The position numbers and the translations under genes are program-made. From NCBI RefSeq assembly GCF_011378715.1, contig NZ_WTKU01000003.1:62001-126000 (forward strand): a DNA stretch of 64,000 nt, written 5' to 3'. How positions within the stretch are numbered: the stretch's first letter is position 1; each line of letters begins with the position of its first letter. This document shows, piece after piece, positions 48,671 to 58,689 of this stretch. The notes beneath the pieces were generated by a model. The model saw nothing but the letters and a program-made list of their open reading frames with translations. It was not told the origin of the DNA and made no database searches. The DNA comes from Psychromonas sp. SA13A (GTDB lineage Bacteria > Pseudomonadota > Gammaproteobacteria > Enterobacterales > Psychromonadaceae).

Positions 48671-48701
48671 AGGAGAAAGTAGGTTTAATGGGTTATCATT
48701 T

Positions 48702-51700
48702 TTGAAACATGTCACCTTTAAATGGTTAAAGCGACTCTGGGTACTGCTCGCTGCCAAATTAATTATTATTGCAGTGTTATTGACCATTGCACGCTTTGCT
48801 ATCAATAGCGTTGATGATTATAAAGAGCAGCTAGTAGAGTGGGTGGCAGCGGAGCAGAATATCAATGTTAATGCTGAAAAAGTCTCGGCAGGCATTGACT
48901 TTTCTGGCTTAGTATTAACCTTAAAAGACGTGACCTTGATTGATACTCAAGTGTTACCCTTTGAGTTAAAAATTGAACACCTATTTTTACATTTCGACTT
49001 TATTGACAGCTTAACTAAGCAAAAGCTTATCTTTAATGATATTTCATTAAAGGGAGCAAATTTATCATTAAAATCAGCACAAAAGCAGAACCTAGTTGTT
49101 GCTGCGAATTCTCAGCAATTAACTTCTCAAGCTATTGCCACTCAATCTGCCGCTAGTGCATCGGTTTCATCTCAAGCGATTACTAGCCAGCCTGCATCAC
49201 CCACATCTGCAGAAGATCAAGCACAATCAGAGTTAACGCTTGATGCACTTAAAAATATATTTTTATTGCACTTGAGTTCATTTTCTATCACCGATAGCCA
49301 AATTAATTTTATCGATCATCTAAATAATAAAAAGACTATTTTAATCCAAGATCTTAGTTGGGTTAACGATGACAAACGCCATCAAGGTGTTGGTAAAGCA
49401 TCATTACCTAATACACAGGGTGAGAATACATTACAGTTTGTGATTGATATTACAGGTGATGCAGAAGCCGACAATGACCAGTTGATTGGTCGTTTTTACG
49501 CACAGGCTGAAAACCTAAATGCAACCGAATACTTACAACCTCAAGTAAATCCATTAGCAGAGCTTAAAAAAGCCATTGTTTCTTTTGAAGTTTGGAGTGA
49601 CTTTGATTTTAATGGACCTAAGAGTATGCAGTTGCAATGGGGTAATTCAGAGATTGCCTGGTCGATGTTAAACCAATCTCATGAATGGCAAATTAATGAT
49701 GGTTTATTACAATTTACGGATCAAGATAAACATTGGTTATTCGATAGTTACGATTTAAATATTACCCACAATTACATTCCGCTTAATGATGCTAATTTTT
49801 CTGGGGCGGGTATTGATAATGAATTTGGTGAATTTGACCTAGCAGGCGTTAATGTTAATTCAATCGTGCCCTTTGCTCTTTTATTTTCAACATTGCCTGA
49901 AGCGAATATTGAGCAAATACTAGCCCTTGAGCTGGGTGGCGATGTAAATAAAGTAGGATTATTAGTGGATCAATCCGGCGAATATTCAATAAGTGCGAAT
50001 ATTGATGCCTTTAATAATCAAGCGGTGGGTGCATTTCCTGGTATTAGTGATGCTAATATTTCATTAGTTAGCAATCAACGAGCAGGTCGCGCTAGTATTC
50101 AACTTGGTCCTCAATCTATCCTTTTTGATAAGCAGTTTAGTCGTAGTATGCCATTGCAAAAAGGGCAATTTGAACTGCGTTGGGAGAACCAACAAGATGG
50201 ATTCAAACTGGTCAGTGATAAAAGTATATTAGTGACTGATGAACTTGATAGCAGCAGTCAATTTACGCTGTTTTTTCCAAACGATAGTAAGGCGAGTAGC
50301 CCATTTTTGAGCTTGTATACTTATGCCTCTTTAAGTGATGTAGAAAAAGCACAATACTACCTGCCGATGTTAGCCATGGGTAAAGATGTTTTTGATTATT
50401 TACAACCTACCCTTAAAAAAGGCTCCGTTTCTGGCGCTAAAATTGTATGGCATGGTGCACTTTCGGATTACCCTTACCAAAATAACCAAGGTGTTTTTCA
50501 AGCATCAGTACCCGTTAAAAATGGTCAGTATGACTTCTATCCAGGTTGGGAAGGGTTAAGTGATTTAGATTTAGACCTGTTATTTGAAAATGACTCATTG
50601 TTAATGAGTAGTGACAAAGCGAAATTAGGTGATATGCAAGTCGATTCATTGTCGGCTGTGATTGACCATTTAAGACCCGATGGGATATTGACCATCGATG
50701 CTAAAGTCGCAGAAGAGTCTACATCAATTGCTGATTACCTGATCGCTTCTCCACTGCAAAACAGTGTCGGCAAGGTGGTGCAAATGATCCGTCTTGCTGG
50801 CCAAGTGACAGGTGCTTTAACCTTAGAAATTCCATTGGATTCCACGGCTAAAGAAACCGTTGCTAAAGGTAAGCTGGATTTAAACGATAATGATATTGAT
50901 ATTGAATTAACCAGCGATGTGATCCTGCCATTTAAACAAGTAAAAGGTCAGTTTAGTTTCATTAATGGTGACCTAACGGCCAATGGCCTGACCGCTACTT
51001 TATTTGAGCAACCGGTTAATTTATCTTTTTCCAGTAAAGAATCAGCGGAACAATACCAACTCACTGCCAACCTTTCTGGACTTTGGAATGTGGCGAAGTT
51101 AAGTCGCTATGAAAAACAGTTAGCACCGCTGCAGTCTATTGGTAATTTAGATTGGCAGGGGCAACTCGATTTTACTCAACGTCCAAATAACAGCTATCAA
51201 TTCGCCGTGAACTTATCGTCTCAATTACAGGGAGTTAAGGTCGGGTTACCCGCACCATTTAATAAAAATTCATTACAAGCATGGCCGACCTCTATTAAGA
51301 TCAGCGGTAATCAACGTGCGACACAATGGGATGCTCGGATTAATAATAAGTTGAAATCCGAAGGGGAAATATTACACCCGCTGAATTCTAATGATGAAAG
51401 AGTGCCGGTGCTTAAATATCTTTATCTAGGACTTGGCTCTGGACAATCGATTGACGTTGATAAGAGTAAAAACATTGTTCGTATTAGCGGTGATAATATT
51501 AACTTAACACCTTGGGCCGAGGTGGTGAATAATTGGTTTGCTAGCAATAAAAGCGAAACAGCTGATAAGCAAACAACGTCAAAGGAACCATCAATATTTA
51601 AAATTAATGACGTTTATGTGGATATCAAACACGCAGAGCTATTTCAACAACCTTTAGTTAACCTTGATGCAAAAGCCAGTTACAGCAATGATTTTTGGGC

Positions 51701-52790
51701 GGTTAAACTTAATGCCGATAATTTACAGGGCAATATAGAATATCGACAGGGTGTGCCTGAACGTTATGATATTAATATTAAAAAAATGGATTTTAAGTTG
51801 TTTGATATTGACGGCTTACAACAATTATTGGCACAACAGGAAACGACATCATTACCTAAGATCAGTGATAACTTACGAAAAGACTATCCAGAAGTATTTT
51901 TAGAATGTGTGCAATGTAACCTTGAAAAAATGCAATTGTCACCGCTTAAAGCACATGTGTACCCGAGTAAAACAAGCTTTAATATTGATTACTTAAAGAT
52001 AGGAAAAGAAGGTCAGGCAACCAATATTTCAGGTGTTTGGGACCAGCGCCGTACAAATATTATTGTGGATAGCAAAGGTAACAGCGATAACAGTATTGTT
52101 CATCGTTTAGGCTATAGCAGCCCAATGGTTTATGAACAAGCGGCGCTAAATGGTGCGTTAAATTGGATTGGTGCACCTTGGAAGTTTAACTTAGATTCGT
52201 TGAACGGTGAGCTTTCAGTGAAAGCTGAGAATGGCCAAATCACTGAAGTTGATGATAAAGGTGCTCGCCTCTTAAGCTTCTTAAGCCTTGATGGTATTCG
52301 CCGTAGTTTGAACCTAGAGTTTGGTAATATTTTTTCTAAAGGACTAGGTTTTGACGATATGTCGCTTTCCGCCAATATTAGTAATGGTATTTTGAAAAAT
52401 GATGATTATTTTTTAAATGGTTCGGCGGGGAAAATATCAGGCGAAGGTTTAATTGACTTACCCAACCTCAATGTTAACTATCGTTTTAGTTATAGTCCCG
52501 CTGTGACCTCTAGCTTACCGGTGTTGGCTGCCTTTGCTATTAACCCATTAACTGGCGCTGCGGTATTAATGATGACCAAAATACTTGAACCGGTTGTGGA
52601 TAGTATTATTCGTGTCGACTTTTCTGTTAAAGGTGCCTTAGAGGATCCAGACGTTAAAATAGAAGACAGACAAAGAGGCGTGGTTAAACTGCAAAATAGC
52701 GAAGTGTTAGAAGAGATTGAAGATAGTGTTGTTGGCAATAGTAATGGTAAGGTTAAAAACAGCGCTGCCGTAAGTGACGTCAAAAAATAG
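48702..52790 (+). CDS. yhdP: YhdP-type AsmA-like phospholipid transport protein
   Basis: 1362-residue bridge-like protein with one N-terminal membrane anchor (about 11-32) and a very long periplasmic beta-rich part (DUF3971 region, then AsmA-like C-terminal domain with the SLNGELSVKAENGQI and YRFSYSPAV blocks). YhdP, with TamB and YdbH, moves phospholipids to the outer membrane. It has a TTG start at 48702; no in-frame ATG is near, and the anchor requires this region. Length is close to the E. coli protein. Following the mre-maf-rng cluster is the conserved position. Confidence 0.93.
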   Translation: MKHVTFKWLKRLWVLLAAKLIIIAVLLTIARFAINSVDDYKEQLVEWVAAEQNINVNAEKVSAGIDFSGLVLTLKDVTLIDTQVLPFELKIEHLFLHFDFIDSLTKQKLIFNDISLKGANLSLKSAQKQNLVVAANSQQLTSQAIATQSAASASVSSQAITSQPASPTSAEDQAQSELTLDALKNIFLLHLSSFSITDSQINFIDHLNNKKTILIQDLSWVNDDKRHQGVGKASLPNTQGENTLQFVIDITGDAEADNDQLIGRFYAQAENLNATEYLQPQVNPLAELKKAIVSFEVWSDFDFNGPKSMQLQWGNSEIAWSMLNQSHEWQINDGLLQFTDQDKHWLFDSYDLNITHNYIPLNDANFSGAGIDNEFGEFDLAGVNVNSIVPFALLFSTLPEANIEQILALELGGDVNKVGLLVDQSGEYSISANIDAFNNQAVGAFPGISDANISLVSNQRAGRASIQLGPQSILFDKQFSRSMPLQKGQFELRWENQQDGFKLVSDKSILVTDELDSSSQFTLFFPNDSKASSPFLSLYTYASLSDVEKAQYYLPMLAMGKDVFDYLQPTLKKGSVSGAKIVWHGALSDYPYQNNQGVFQASVPVKNGQYDFYPGWEGLSDLDLDLLFENDSLLMSSDKAKLGDMQVDSLSAVIDHLRPDGILTIDAKVAEESTSIADYLIASPLQNSVGKVVQMIRLAGQVTGALTLEIPLDSTAKETVAKGKLDLNDNDIDIELTSDVILPFKQVKGQFSFINGDLTANGLTATLFEQPVNLSFSSKESAEQYQLTANLSGLWNVAKLSRYEKQLAPLQSIGNLDWQGQLDFTQRPNNSYQFAVNLSSQLQGVKVGLPAPFNKNSLQAWPTSIKISGNQRATQWDARINNKLKSEGEILHPLNSNDERVPVLKYLYLGLGSGQSIDVDKSKNIVRISGDNINLTPWAEVVNNWFASNKSETADKQTTSKEPSIFKINDVYVDIKHAELFQQPLVNLDAKASYSNDFWAVKLNADNLQGNIEYRQGVPERYDINIKKMDFKLFDIDGLQQLLAQQETTSLPKISDNLRKDYPEVFLECVQCNLEKMQLSPLKAHVYPSKTSFNIDYLKIGKEGQATNISGVWDQRRTNIIVDSKGNSDNSIVHRLGYSSPMVYEQAALNGALNWIGAPWKFNLDSLNGELSVKAENGQITEVDDKGARLLSFLSLDGIRRSLNLEFGNIFSKGLGFDDMSLSANISNGILKNDDYFLNGSAGKISGEGLIDLPNLNVNYRFSYSPAVTSSLPVLAAFAINPLTGAAVLMMTKILEPVVDSIIRVDFSVKGALEDPDVKIEDRQRGVVKLQNSEVLEEIEDSVVGNSNGKVKNSAAVSDVKK

Positions 52791-52801
52791 ATGTGTTCGA
52801 C

Positions 52802-52875
52802 GCTAAGAGTTAAGTACTAAGTGACAGGTGTTAAGTGCTAAGTGTTAAATAGTAAGTACCAAGAGTTAAGTGCTA
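52802..52875. repeat. heptamer-type repeats (TTAAGTG/CTAAGTG)
   Basis: About nine imperfect, head-to-tail copies of GTTAAGT, GCTAAGT or GTACTAAGT fill this part of the gap between yhdP and the nitrilase-like gene. The rest of the gap to 53135 shows a ribosome site but no gene. Confidence 0.7.
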
Positions 52876-53135
52876 ATACTTTGAAGCGCATTGTTAACGC
52901 ACCGCATAAGTAAAAATTTTAGGAGGAGTACAAATTTCAGGACAGAGGAAAATTTTGCAGTGGGTCAATAGACACAATGTTAATCCTTTGCTGTTAACTA
53001 CTTGCTTTTCACTACTTGTTTACGGCTGTCATTTTTTGACGTATTTTGCTGTAGGCTACTACTATAAAATGTCACTATAAACTTTCACACTAAACTATCG
53101 TTACAAATTATCACCTGAAAATGAGGTCATGTTAA

Positions 53136-54014
53136 ATGAGCACTAAAAATAGTCACACTGCAACATGTCAACTGGTTGCCATTCAAGTAGTAAGTAATGA
53201 TTGTATTGAAGATAATTTTCAACAGATTATTGAGCAATTACAGGCACTACCTGAATCAGAAGAAGTGGTAAATCGATTGGTGTTATTACCAGAAAATGCA
53301 CTTTGTTTTTCCAGTAGAAAGCATTATTTAAGTGTCGCTGAAGTGTTAGGTGCTGGGCCTATTCAAAGCCGATTAAGTGAATTGGCTATTCAGTATCACT
53401 GTACCTTAGTCTGTGGTAGTTTTCCGATTCAAAGTGAACAATCAGAAAAAATATATACAAGTAGTTTGGTTTTTTCGCCGCAGGGTGAATTGATCGCACA
53501 TTACAATAAGATACACCTGTTCGATGCCGATGTGGCAGACACTCAGGGGGCATATCGAGAGTCTGATACCTTTATCGCAGGAAAAGAAATTAAGGTCATT
53601 GATTGCGGTTTTGCGAAAGTTGGCCTCGCTATCTGTTATGATTTACGTTTTCCAGGATTGTTCCAGCAACTTAGAGAGCTTGAGGCTGATATTATCTTAT
53701 TGCCAGCCGCTTTTACTAAGGTAACGGGTGAAGCACATTGGCAAGCCTTATTACAGGCTAGAGCCATTGAAACCCAGTGTTACTTTATTGCTGCTAATCA
53801 AGGTGGGGAGCATTTTCTTAATCATGCTCACTTCGAGCCGCGTTATACTTTTGGGCATTCCATGATCATAGATGCGTGGGGAAAAATAATGACTCAGCTG
53901 ACCACTGGTAACGGTGTTATCTATGCCAATTTTGATCAAGAAAAATTACTCGATATAAGAAAAATAATGCCTGTACAGCAACATAATAAATTTAGCTGTA
54001 CACAAAAACTTTAA
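53136..54014 (+). CDS. carbon-nitrogen hydrolase (nitrilase superfamily, Nit2/YbeM type)
   Basis: 292-residue cytoplasmic amidase-fold enzyme with the full catalytic triad in family context: Glu in LLPENALCF (about 50), Lys in HYNKIHLFD (about 128) and Cys in GLAICYDLRFPG (about 168). Nit1/Nit2-type enzymes hydrolyse deaminated glutathione or omega-amides of keto acids. Its location between yhdP and tldD is conserved in gammaproteobacteria. Substrate is inferred from family only. Confidence 0.9.
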   Translation: MSTKNSHTATCQLVAIQVVSNDCIEDNFQQIIEQLQALPESEEVVNRLVLLPENALCFSSRKHYLSVAEVLGAGPIQSRLSELAIQYHCTLVCGSFPIQSEQSEKIYTSSLVFSPQGELIAHYNKIHLFDADVADTQGAYRESDTFIAGKEIKVIDCGFAKVGLAICYDLRFPGLFQQLRELEADIILLPAAFTKVTGEAHWQALLQARAIETQCYFIAANQGGEHFLNHAHFEPRYTFGHSMIIDAWGKIMTQLTTGNGVIYANFDQEKLLDIRKIMPVQQHNKFSCTQKL

Positions 54015-54032
54015 TAGAAATAAGGATCGTCA

Positions 54033-55478
54033 ATGTCTTTTGAACAAGTAGTAGACAATTTTTTAGCACCTGCTGATATGCAAATTAGTGATTTAGAATC
54101 ACAACTGAGTCAAATTTCTGGAGCTCAAATTGACTATGCTGATTTTTATTTTCAAGCAAGCCGACATGAATCTTGGTTGTTAGAAGATGGGATTGTCAAA
54201 GAAGGCAGTTATAACATCGAAAAAGGCATTGGTATTCGTGCTGTGTCTGGTGAAAAAACCGGCTTTGCATATTCTGATCATATCTCTAAAAAAGCCATTA
54301 CTGAAGCCGCTAATGCTGCCAAAAGTATTGCTAATTCAGGGCAAGAAAAGTCAGTAAAGCTAGTCATGCCAACAGCACAACCTATTTATTATGGTTCAGC
54401 GGATCCTTTGCAAAGCATGAGCCGCGACAAAAAAATTGAGCTATTGAAACAAGTTGATACCTTCGCGCGCGCTCTAGAGCCTTCTGTTAGTGAAGTTACT
54501 GTGTCATTAAACGCCGTTTATGAAGAAATATTAGTAGCTGCAAGCGATGGTACATTAGCGTCAGATATTCGCCCTTTGATCCGTTTTAGTTGTTCTGTGT
54601 TAATTGAGAAAAATGGTAAACGCGAACGAGGTAGTGCCGGTGGTGGTGGTCGTTTTGATTTAGATTATTTTACCGATACGCAAGAAGGTGAACTTAGAGC
54701 CTTCTCTTATGCGCGCCAAGCTGTTCGTCAGGCTCTCGTTAATATTGATGCTATAGCTGCTCCTGCAGGAGCTATGCCGGTTATTGTTGGTGCTGGCTGG
54801 CCTGGTGTATTGTTACATGAAGCAGTAGGGCACGGTTTAGAAGGTGATTTTAATCGTAAAGGTTCATCTGCATTTTCTGGAAAAATAGGCCAGCAAGTTG
54901 CTTCTAAGCATTGCACTATTATCGATGATGGTAGTATTGCTGATCGCCGTGGTTCAGTGAACATAGACGATGAAGGTACTAAAGGTCAGCGTAATGTTCT
55001 CATTGAAAATGGTATTTTAAAAGGTTACATGCAAGATAAACTCAATGCACGTTTGATGGGTGTTGCGCCAACGGGGAACGGACGTCGTGAATCCTATGCG
55101 CATTTACCAATGCCACGTATGACCAATACCTTTATGTTAAATGGTGAGTATGAGCATGATGAGTTAATTGAAAGTGTTAAAAAAGGTATCTACGCGCCTA
55201 ATTTTGGTGGTGGGCAAGTGGATATTACTTCAGGTAAATTTGTATTCTCTGCCTCTGAAGCTTATTTGATTGAAGACGGAAAAATCACCGCCCCGATCAA
55301 AGGCGCGACATTAATTGGTAATGGCTTTGATACCATGCAGCAAGTGTCTATGGTGGCTAATAATATGTGCTTAGACCCAGGCGTTGGTGTTTGTGGTAAG
55401 GAAGGGCAAAGTGTACCGGTTGGTGTTGGTCAGCCGTCACTTAAAATTGACCAATTAACCGTTGGTGGAACTAATTAA
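54033..55478 (+). CDS. tldD: metalloprotease TldD
   Basis: 481-residue catalytic subunit of the TldD/PmbA (TldE) zinc protease, with the [12 protein letters not shown] active-site motif (about 263-274). It trims modified peptides and controls toxin and antitoxin or microcin processing in the heterodimer with PmbA, encoded at 56282. The rest ([57 protein letters not shown]) is typical. 18 bp after the nitrilase-like gene. Confidence 0.97.
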   Translation: MSFEQVVDNFLAPADMQISDLESQLSQISGAQIDYADFYFQASRHESWLLEDGIVKEGSYNIEKGIGIRAVSGEKTGFAYSDHISKKAITEAANAAKSIANSGQEKSVKLVMPTAQPIYYGSADPLQSMSRDKKIELLKQVDTFARALEPSVSEVTVSLNAVYEEILVAASDGTLASDIRPLIRFSCSVLIEKNGKRERGSAGGGGRFDLDYFTDTQEGELRAFSYARQAVRQALVNIDAIAAPAGAMPVIVGAGWPGVLLHEAVGHGLEGDFNRKGSSAFSGKIGQQVASKHCTIIDDGSIADRRGSVNIDDEGTKGQRNVLIENGILKGYMQDKLNARLMGVAPTGNGRRESYAHLPMPRMTNTFMLNGEYEHDELIESVKKGIYAPNFGGGQVDITSGKFVFSASEAYLIEDGKITAPIKGATLIGNGFDTMQQVSMVANNMCLDPGVGVCGKEGQSVPVGVGQPSLKIDQLTVGGTN

Positions 55479-55572
55479 CTTTTTAATTTTTAATTTTCAA
55501 GTTACAGTTTTAAGCTTAATTAGACTCTTGAGTTTTATGAACTTCAAATGAAAGTTATAAAATAAACGATAA

Positions 55573-55612
55573 AAAAAGCCTGTCCAGTTCATTCACTGCA
55601 CAGGCTTTTTAT
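55573..55612. terminator. bidirectional terminator between tldD and yjgA
   Basis: AAAAAGCCTGT (55573-55583) / ACAGGCTTTTT (55600-55610), 11-bp stem with an inner CAGT/ACTG helix. It serves the convergent genes tldD and yjgA. Confidence 0.88.
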
Positions 55613-55645
55613 TTAGCTTTGTTAATGTTTTATAAAGACAGCTAC

Positions 55646-56155
55646 TTATAAACAGTTGGTTTTTAAGTAGACAAACAGCTCTTTAGCAGTTTTAGCTGGT
55701 TTTTCTAATTTCTTTTCTTTATTCGCTTGGCGAATCATTTGGCGTAGTTTTTGACGTTCAAGTTGTGGGTACATCTCTAGCGCATCATTTACTTTAGGGT
55801 CGCCTAATTCAATCAACTGATCCGTTAACAACTGTAAATGCGAAATTGCATGGGTACGTTTACGGTTGTTATCATTGAGAATATCCAACTTAGCAGTAAT
55901 TTTTTCCATATCTTCGGTACGTAATACTTTCCCGATATATTGTAATTGTCTGCGTAATGCTTCATGTTTAGTGGATATTTTATGCGCTACTTTAATCCCT
56001 TCCATCAAAGTATCACTACCAGGGATTTGTGCTAATTGCTTTGTATTTAAGGCCACTAATTGGCGACCAATATCTTTTAAAGCTTCAGCTTCACGTTTAA
56101 TTTGCGACTTACTGATCTCGTCTTCTTCAAAGATCTCTTCAACTTTTTTATTCAT
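55646..56155 (-). CDS. darP: dual-action ribosomal maturation protein DarP (YjgA)
   Basis: 169-residue helical cytoplasmic protein with the YjgA family sequence EISKSQIKREAEALKDIGRQLVAL and PQLERQKLRQMIRQANKEKK. It binds the 50S subunit and helps its assembly in late maturation. Divergent from pmbA, the normal arrangement. Confidence 0.95.
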   Translation of the reverse strand: MNKKVEEIFEEDEISKSQIKREAEALKDIGRQLVALNTKQLAQIPGSDTLMEGIKVAHKISTKHEALRRQLQYIGKVLRTEDMEKITAKLDILNDNNRKRTHAISHLQLLTDQLIELGDPKVNDALEMYPQLERQKLRQMIRQANKEKKLEKPAKTAKELFVYLKTNCL

Positions 56156-56281
56156 AGCTTATGGTCTATCACGTTAGGGATTAAATAATTAAGCGCATCA
56201 TACCATCATCACAAGATGCTTACCTTAATCCATGTTATTATTTCTTATCTTAAATTTAATTATACATTGTGGTGCTTAAAC

Positions 56282-57607
56282 ATGATTGAACAGAAACAGT
56301 TACTAGAAAATGCCGTTAATACGGCGCTTAATATTGCCAATGATTTAGGTGTAAGCCAAGCTGAAGTTGCGTTAGGGAAAAGTGCTGGGATTTCTGTGAA
56401 CACCCGTTTAGGTGAAGTTGAAAACATTGAGTTTAACCACGATGGTGCAATGGGGATCAGTGTTTATGTTGATCACCGCAAAGGAAGCGCTTCTACCGCT
56501 GATTTAAGCGAAGAGGCGATTGCTGCGAGTGTTAAAGCGGCGGTTGATATTGCCAAGTATACAAGCCAAGACCCCTATGCAGGCTTATTAGATAAACGCT
56601 TTTTAGAACAAGCTCCCATTGATTTAGATTTATACCATGCAAGTGATAAAAATACCGACCAACTGTTAGCTTTAGCCAAACAATGTGAAGATATTGCGTT
56701 GAATTTAGATAAACGCATTGTTAATTCAGATGGTGCAGGTGTTAATAGCCATACTAGTTTGCAGGTGTACGGTAACAGCAATGGTTTCTTAGAAAGTTAT
56801 GGCAGCAGTCGCCACAGTTTAAGTTGTGTCTTAATTGCACAGGAAAACGGTGAGATGCAACGTGATTATAGTTATACCAGTGCCCGTGATATGGATGACC
56901 TCTTTTCTGCACAATGGGTTGCTGAACAAGCAGTGAAGCGCTCGGTTGAACGTTTAGGTGCCCGTAAAATAGGCACACAGGAAAGCCCTGTATTATTTTG
57001 TCCTGAAATGGCAAGTGGCTTATTTGGTCATTTAGTGAGTGCGATTAGTGGCGCAAGCTTATATAAAAAATCTTCATTTTTATTAGACTCAATTAATACT
57101 CAAATATTCCCTGACTGGTTGTCAATTTCTGAAGACCCACATATCGTTAAAGGGATTGCTAGTTCACCCTTCGATAGTGAAGGCGGACGTACTATAAAAC
57201 GCAATATTATCGACAATGGCTTTTTACAAACTTATTTATTAACGGGTTATGCTGCACGTAAAATGGGTCTAGAAAGTACTGGCCATGCTGGCGGTATCCA
57301 TAATTGGTTTGTAAAGGATGGCGGACTTGATTTAGCTGGTCTATTAAAAGAGATGGGCACCGGATTATTTGTCACTGAGTTAATGGGGCAAGGCGTTAAT
57401 ATGGTGACCGGTGATTACTCTCGTGGTGCGGCGGGCTTCTGGGTCGAAAATGGTGTGATTGCTTACCCTGTTCATGAAATTACTATTGCTGGTAACTTGA
57501 AAGAGATGTTCATGGATATTAGTGCTGTTGGTTGTGATACCGACCCAAGAAGTAGCTTACAAACGGGTTCTATCTTAATTAAAAAAATGAAGATAGCTGG
57601 CGCATAA
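56282..57607 (+). CDS. pmbA: metalloprotease subunit PmbA (TldE)
   Basis: 441-residue partner of TldD, lacking the HExxxH zinc site of TldD, as expected. GISVNTRLGEVENIEFNHDGAMGISVYVDHRKG start, NSDGAGVNSH, and C-terminal LFVTELMGQGVNMVTGDYSRGAAGFWVENG match. I start it at the ATG at 56282 (MIEQKQ); a longer upstream frame has no family similarity. Together they form the barrel-shaped heterodimeric protease. Confidence 0.95.
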   Translation: MIEQKQLLENAVNTALNIANDLGVSQAEVALGKSAGISVNTRLGEVENIEFNHDGAMGISVYVDHRKGSASTADLSEEAIAASVKAAVDIAKYTSQDPYAGLLDKRFLEQAPIDLDLYHASDKNTDQLLALAKQCEDIALNLDKRIVNSDGAGVNSHTSLQVYGNSNGFLESYGSSRHSLSCVLIAQENGEMQRDYSYTSARDMDDLFSAQWVAEQAVKRSVERLGARKIGTQESPVLFCPEMASGLFGHLVSAISGASLYKKSSFLLDSINTQIFPDWLSISEDPHIVKGIASSPFDSEGGRTIKRNIIDNGFLQTYLLTGYAARKMGLESTGHAGGIHNWFVKDGGLDLAGLLKEMGTGLFVTELMGQGVNMVTGDYSRGAAGFWVENGVIAYPVHEITIAGNLKEMFMDISAVGCDTDPRSSLQTGSILIKKMKIAGA

Positions 57608-57684
57608 ATTACACATTTTAATTACTTTGTATGTTTAGATTTTATTAACAGCTGGCAGAGAGTAACTGACAGCTGTTTTTATGT

Positions 57685-58590
57685 TTATGCCAACCATTGT
57701 TGATGTAATTTTTCACTATCTCCTAAATAGTTTAATAACCACTTTATTGCCGGTGGTAGAGCACCATCACGCCACGCTAAGCAACAAGGGCTATTATCTT
57801 GAGCACCAAAAGCTAACGTTTTCTTTACTAATAGTCCTTGTTTGATTAATGGCTTTGCACGATGCGTAGGCATTAATCCAACTCCTAATCCTGCGATAAA
57901 AATCTGTTCTGCACTATGCCAGTTAGGCACTACTAACCGACGTTGGTTATTGAGTAGCCAGGTGGTACGCTTTGGCAATATGCGCGAAGTGTCTTCTAAA
58001 CAGATACTTGGATAGGTAATTAGTTGTTGTTCGGTCAAGGCTTCGTTTTGCTTTGCTAAAGGGTGATTTTTACTGACGACAAAGTCCCATGATAACTCCC
58101 CCATACTCCGGTAAGCCACACCGCCATCAATCGGTACTGCAGAAGTTGCACCAATGGCGATATCAGCACGGCCATCAACCAATGCATCCCAAACACCATT
58201 AAACACTTCCATGGTAAGTAATAATTCAATATCTGGGAATTGCTGATAAAAATCTGCAACCAGTTGATTTACGGACGCCTCCCTTACAACATTGTCTAGT
58301 GCTATAGAAACACTACTTTGCCAGCCATTAGCAACTCGCTGTGTTTGTACTTTCACTTCCGACATCTGTTTAAGTAGCAAACGTGTTTGTGAGACAAAAT
58401 ACTCACCCGCAGGTGTGAGCTGTACTTTTCGGTGTAGGCGCTTAAACAGCAATACGTCTAATTTATTTTCAATTAATTTCACCGTGTAGCTGATTGCACT
58501 GGGCACTTTATGCAACTCTTCCGCGGCACCAGAGAAGCTTCCGCGGCGGGCAACTGTATCGATAACAATCAAATCATGGTGAGAAAACAT
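57685..58590 (-). CDS. punR: LysR-type regulator, PunR (YdhB)-like
   Basis: 301-residue LysR regulator: N-terminal HTH (VARRGSFSGAAEELHKVPSAISYTVKLIENKLDVLLF) and a PBP-like effector domain with EVFNGVWDALVDGRADIAIGATSAVPIDGG, closely like E. coli YdhB/PunR as I recall it. It is divergent from a PunC-like transporter as in E. coli, where PunR activates punC in response to purine nucleosides. The ATG at 58590 is preferred over a TTG three codons earlier. Confidence 0.85.
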   Translation of the reverse strand: MFSHHDLIVIDTVARRGSFSGAAEELHKVPSAISYTVKLIENKLDVLLFKRLHRKVQLTPAGEYFVSQTRLLLKQMSEVKVQTQRVANGWQSSVSIALDNVVREASVNQLVADFYQQFPDIELLLTMEVFNGVWDALVDGRADIAIGATSAVPIDGGVAYRSMGELSWDFVVSKNHPLAKQNEALTEQQLITYPSICLEDTSRILPKRTTWLLNNQRRLVVPNWHSAEQIFIAGLGVGLMPTHRAKPLIKQGLLVKKTLAFGAQDNSPCCLAWRDGALPPAIKWLLNYLGDSEKLHQQWLA

Positions 58591-58689
58591 ACACGTCAAC
58601 TTTTTTGATGGTAAAGGTTAAAATATACCGTTTTAATCTCGTTTTGTACAAGAATATACTGTCGCAAATTTATTATATAGAGCACTTAA

